Shown one piece after another: positions 39,243 through 39,434 of a stretch of 39,434 bases of DNA. Every line of letters starts with the position of its first letter. The stretch's first letter is position 1. The notes under the pieces are model-generated. The model was not told the DNA's origin and searched no databases. It saw only the letters and a list, made by a program, of their open reading frames with translations. The translations under genes were made by a program, and so were the position numbers. Source of the stretch: Streptomyces sp. (GTDB taxonomy: Bacteria; Actinomycetota; Actinomycetes; Streptomycetales; Streptomycetaceae); contig NZ_JAPSKN010000038.1 in assembly GCF_031181705.1 (NCBI RefSeq), positions 1-39,434 on the forward strand. The letters are read 5' to 3'.

Positions 39243-39367
39243 CGGGTTCTCCCCCATGACGGTTGATCCGGGTGTGGACGAGCCATGCGCCCGGTGCGGT
39301 GTTCCGGGTAGAAGCGATCGCATGGCGAACAACACCCTCGAGCCTGCCATTTGTGAGGCGGGCCCTC

Positions 39368-39434
39368 CATTGCCTCTTGCGGCATTGCCCGATCCGGCAT
39401 TGCCTCATGCGGCATTGCCTCATGCGGCATTGCC
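39368..39434. repeat. 15-bp tandem repeat, 4.5 copies, running off the window
   Basis: Unit CATTGCCTCATGCGG repeats at 39368, 39383, 39398, 39413 and partly at 39428; copies 3 and 4 are identical, copies 1 and 2 differ at 1 and 3 positions. The array begins 126 nt upstream of the small secreted protein and continues past the end of the window, so its full length is unknown. Confidence 0.9.

Noticed and set aside
39368..39434. CRISPR array
   Set aside because: The repeats are 15 bp and directly adjacent without spacers, so this is a tandem repeat.

Overview
The window is high-GC actinobacterial chromosome, most likely Streptomyces. Pointers are strong third-position GC, many GTG starts with purine-rich ribosome binding sites, ATGA/GTGA gene overlaps, paired HTH-DUF397 genes, a one-gene CofG/CofH-type F420 synthase (fbiC), a SpoIIE-type phosphatase with an RsbW-like kinase domain, and a xylanase-acetylxylan esterase pair arranged as in S. 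lividans. I see no rRNA, tRNA, insertion sequence, CRISPR array or prophage; the layout is chromosomal, with most transcription units bounded by strong GC-rich hairpins.

Left part (1-10.5 kb): a nuclease-like hypothetical that may begin outside the window; a cold-shock group (cold-shock protein, DEAD-box helicase, single-CBS protein, small conserved protein); a complete promoter-leader-terminator unit (about 4130-4454) in front of a MerR-type regulator; a divergent type III polyketide synthase; a PAS-GAF-PP2C-HATPase phosphatase on the opposite strand; and a secreted GH11 xylanase overlapping a CE4 esterase, preceded by a TTGACA promoter set among inverted repeats.

Middle (10.5-28.9 kb): an AbiEii-like nucleotidyltransferase; an MFS exporter divergent from a DUF5937/ArsR-type regulator with an operator-like repeat between them; glutathione peroxidase; two HTH-DUF397 modules (14.2-15.4 and 26.3-27.8 kb, the second with a divergent ATP-binding anti-sigma-like gene); a GPP34 (GOLPH3-like) protein; a D,D-carboxypeptidase with a cytoplasmic extension of about 510 residues; a polytopic membrane protein; a sodium:solute symporter; a beta-propeller phytase with a PHO-box-like upstream repeat; an ADP-ribosylglycohydrolase; and small membrane or exported proteins.

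Right part (28.9-39.4 kb): three glycan-related membrane genes (GT2, GtrA, a polytopic GT-C-like protein), then a long minus-strand series that may be one operon. It starts near 39.24 kb with a small secreted, lysine/alanine-rich, helix-forming protein, then a DUF5819 membrane-anchored protein and an HTTM membrane protein with overlapping or near-overlapping genes, then a cytoplasmic-looking serine beta-lactamase-family enzyme, a 68-residue membrane protein, a CrtI-like FAD oxidoreductase, and fbiC overlapping the oxidoreductase by 4 bp.

The most interesting locus is the precursor-DUF5819-HTTM cassette at 37191-39242. Its architecture parallels the Bacillus subtilis SdpC/SdpA/SdpB peptide-toxin system (small secreted precursor, single-pass partner, HTTM multipass partner), but the precursor looks unrelated to SdpC. 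I interpret it as a candidate SDP-like peptide maturation system; a 15-bp tandem repeat lies just upstream. Function is inferred, not shown.
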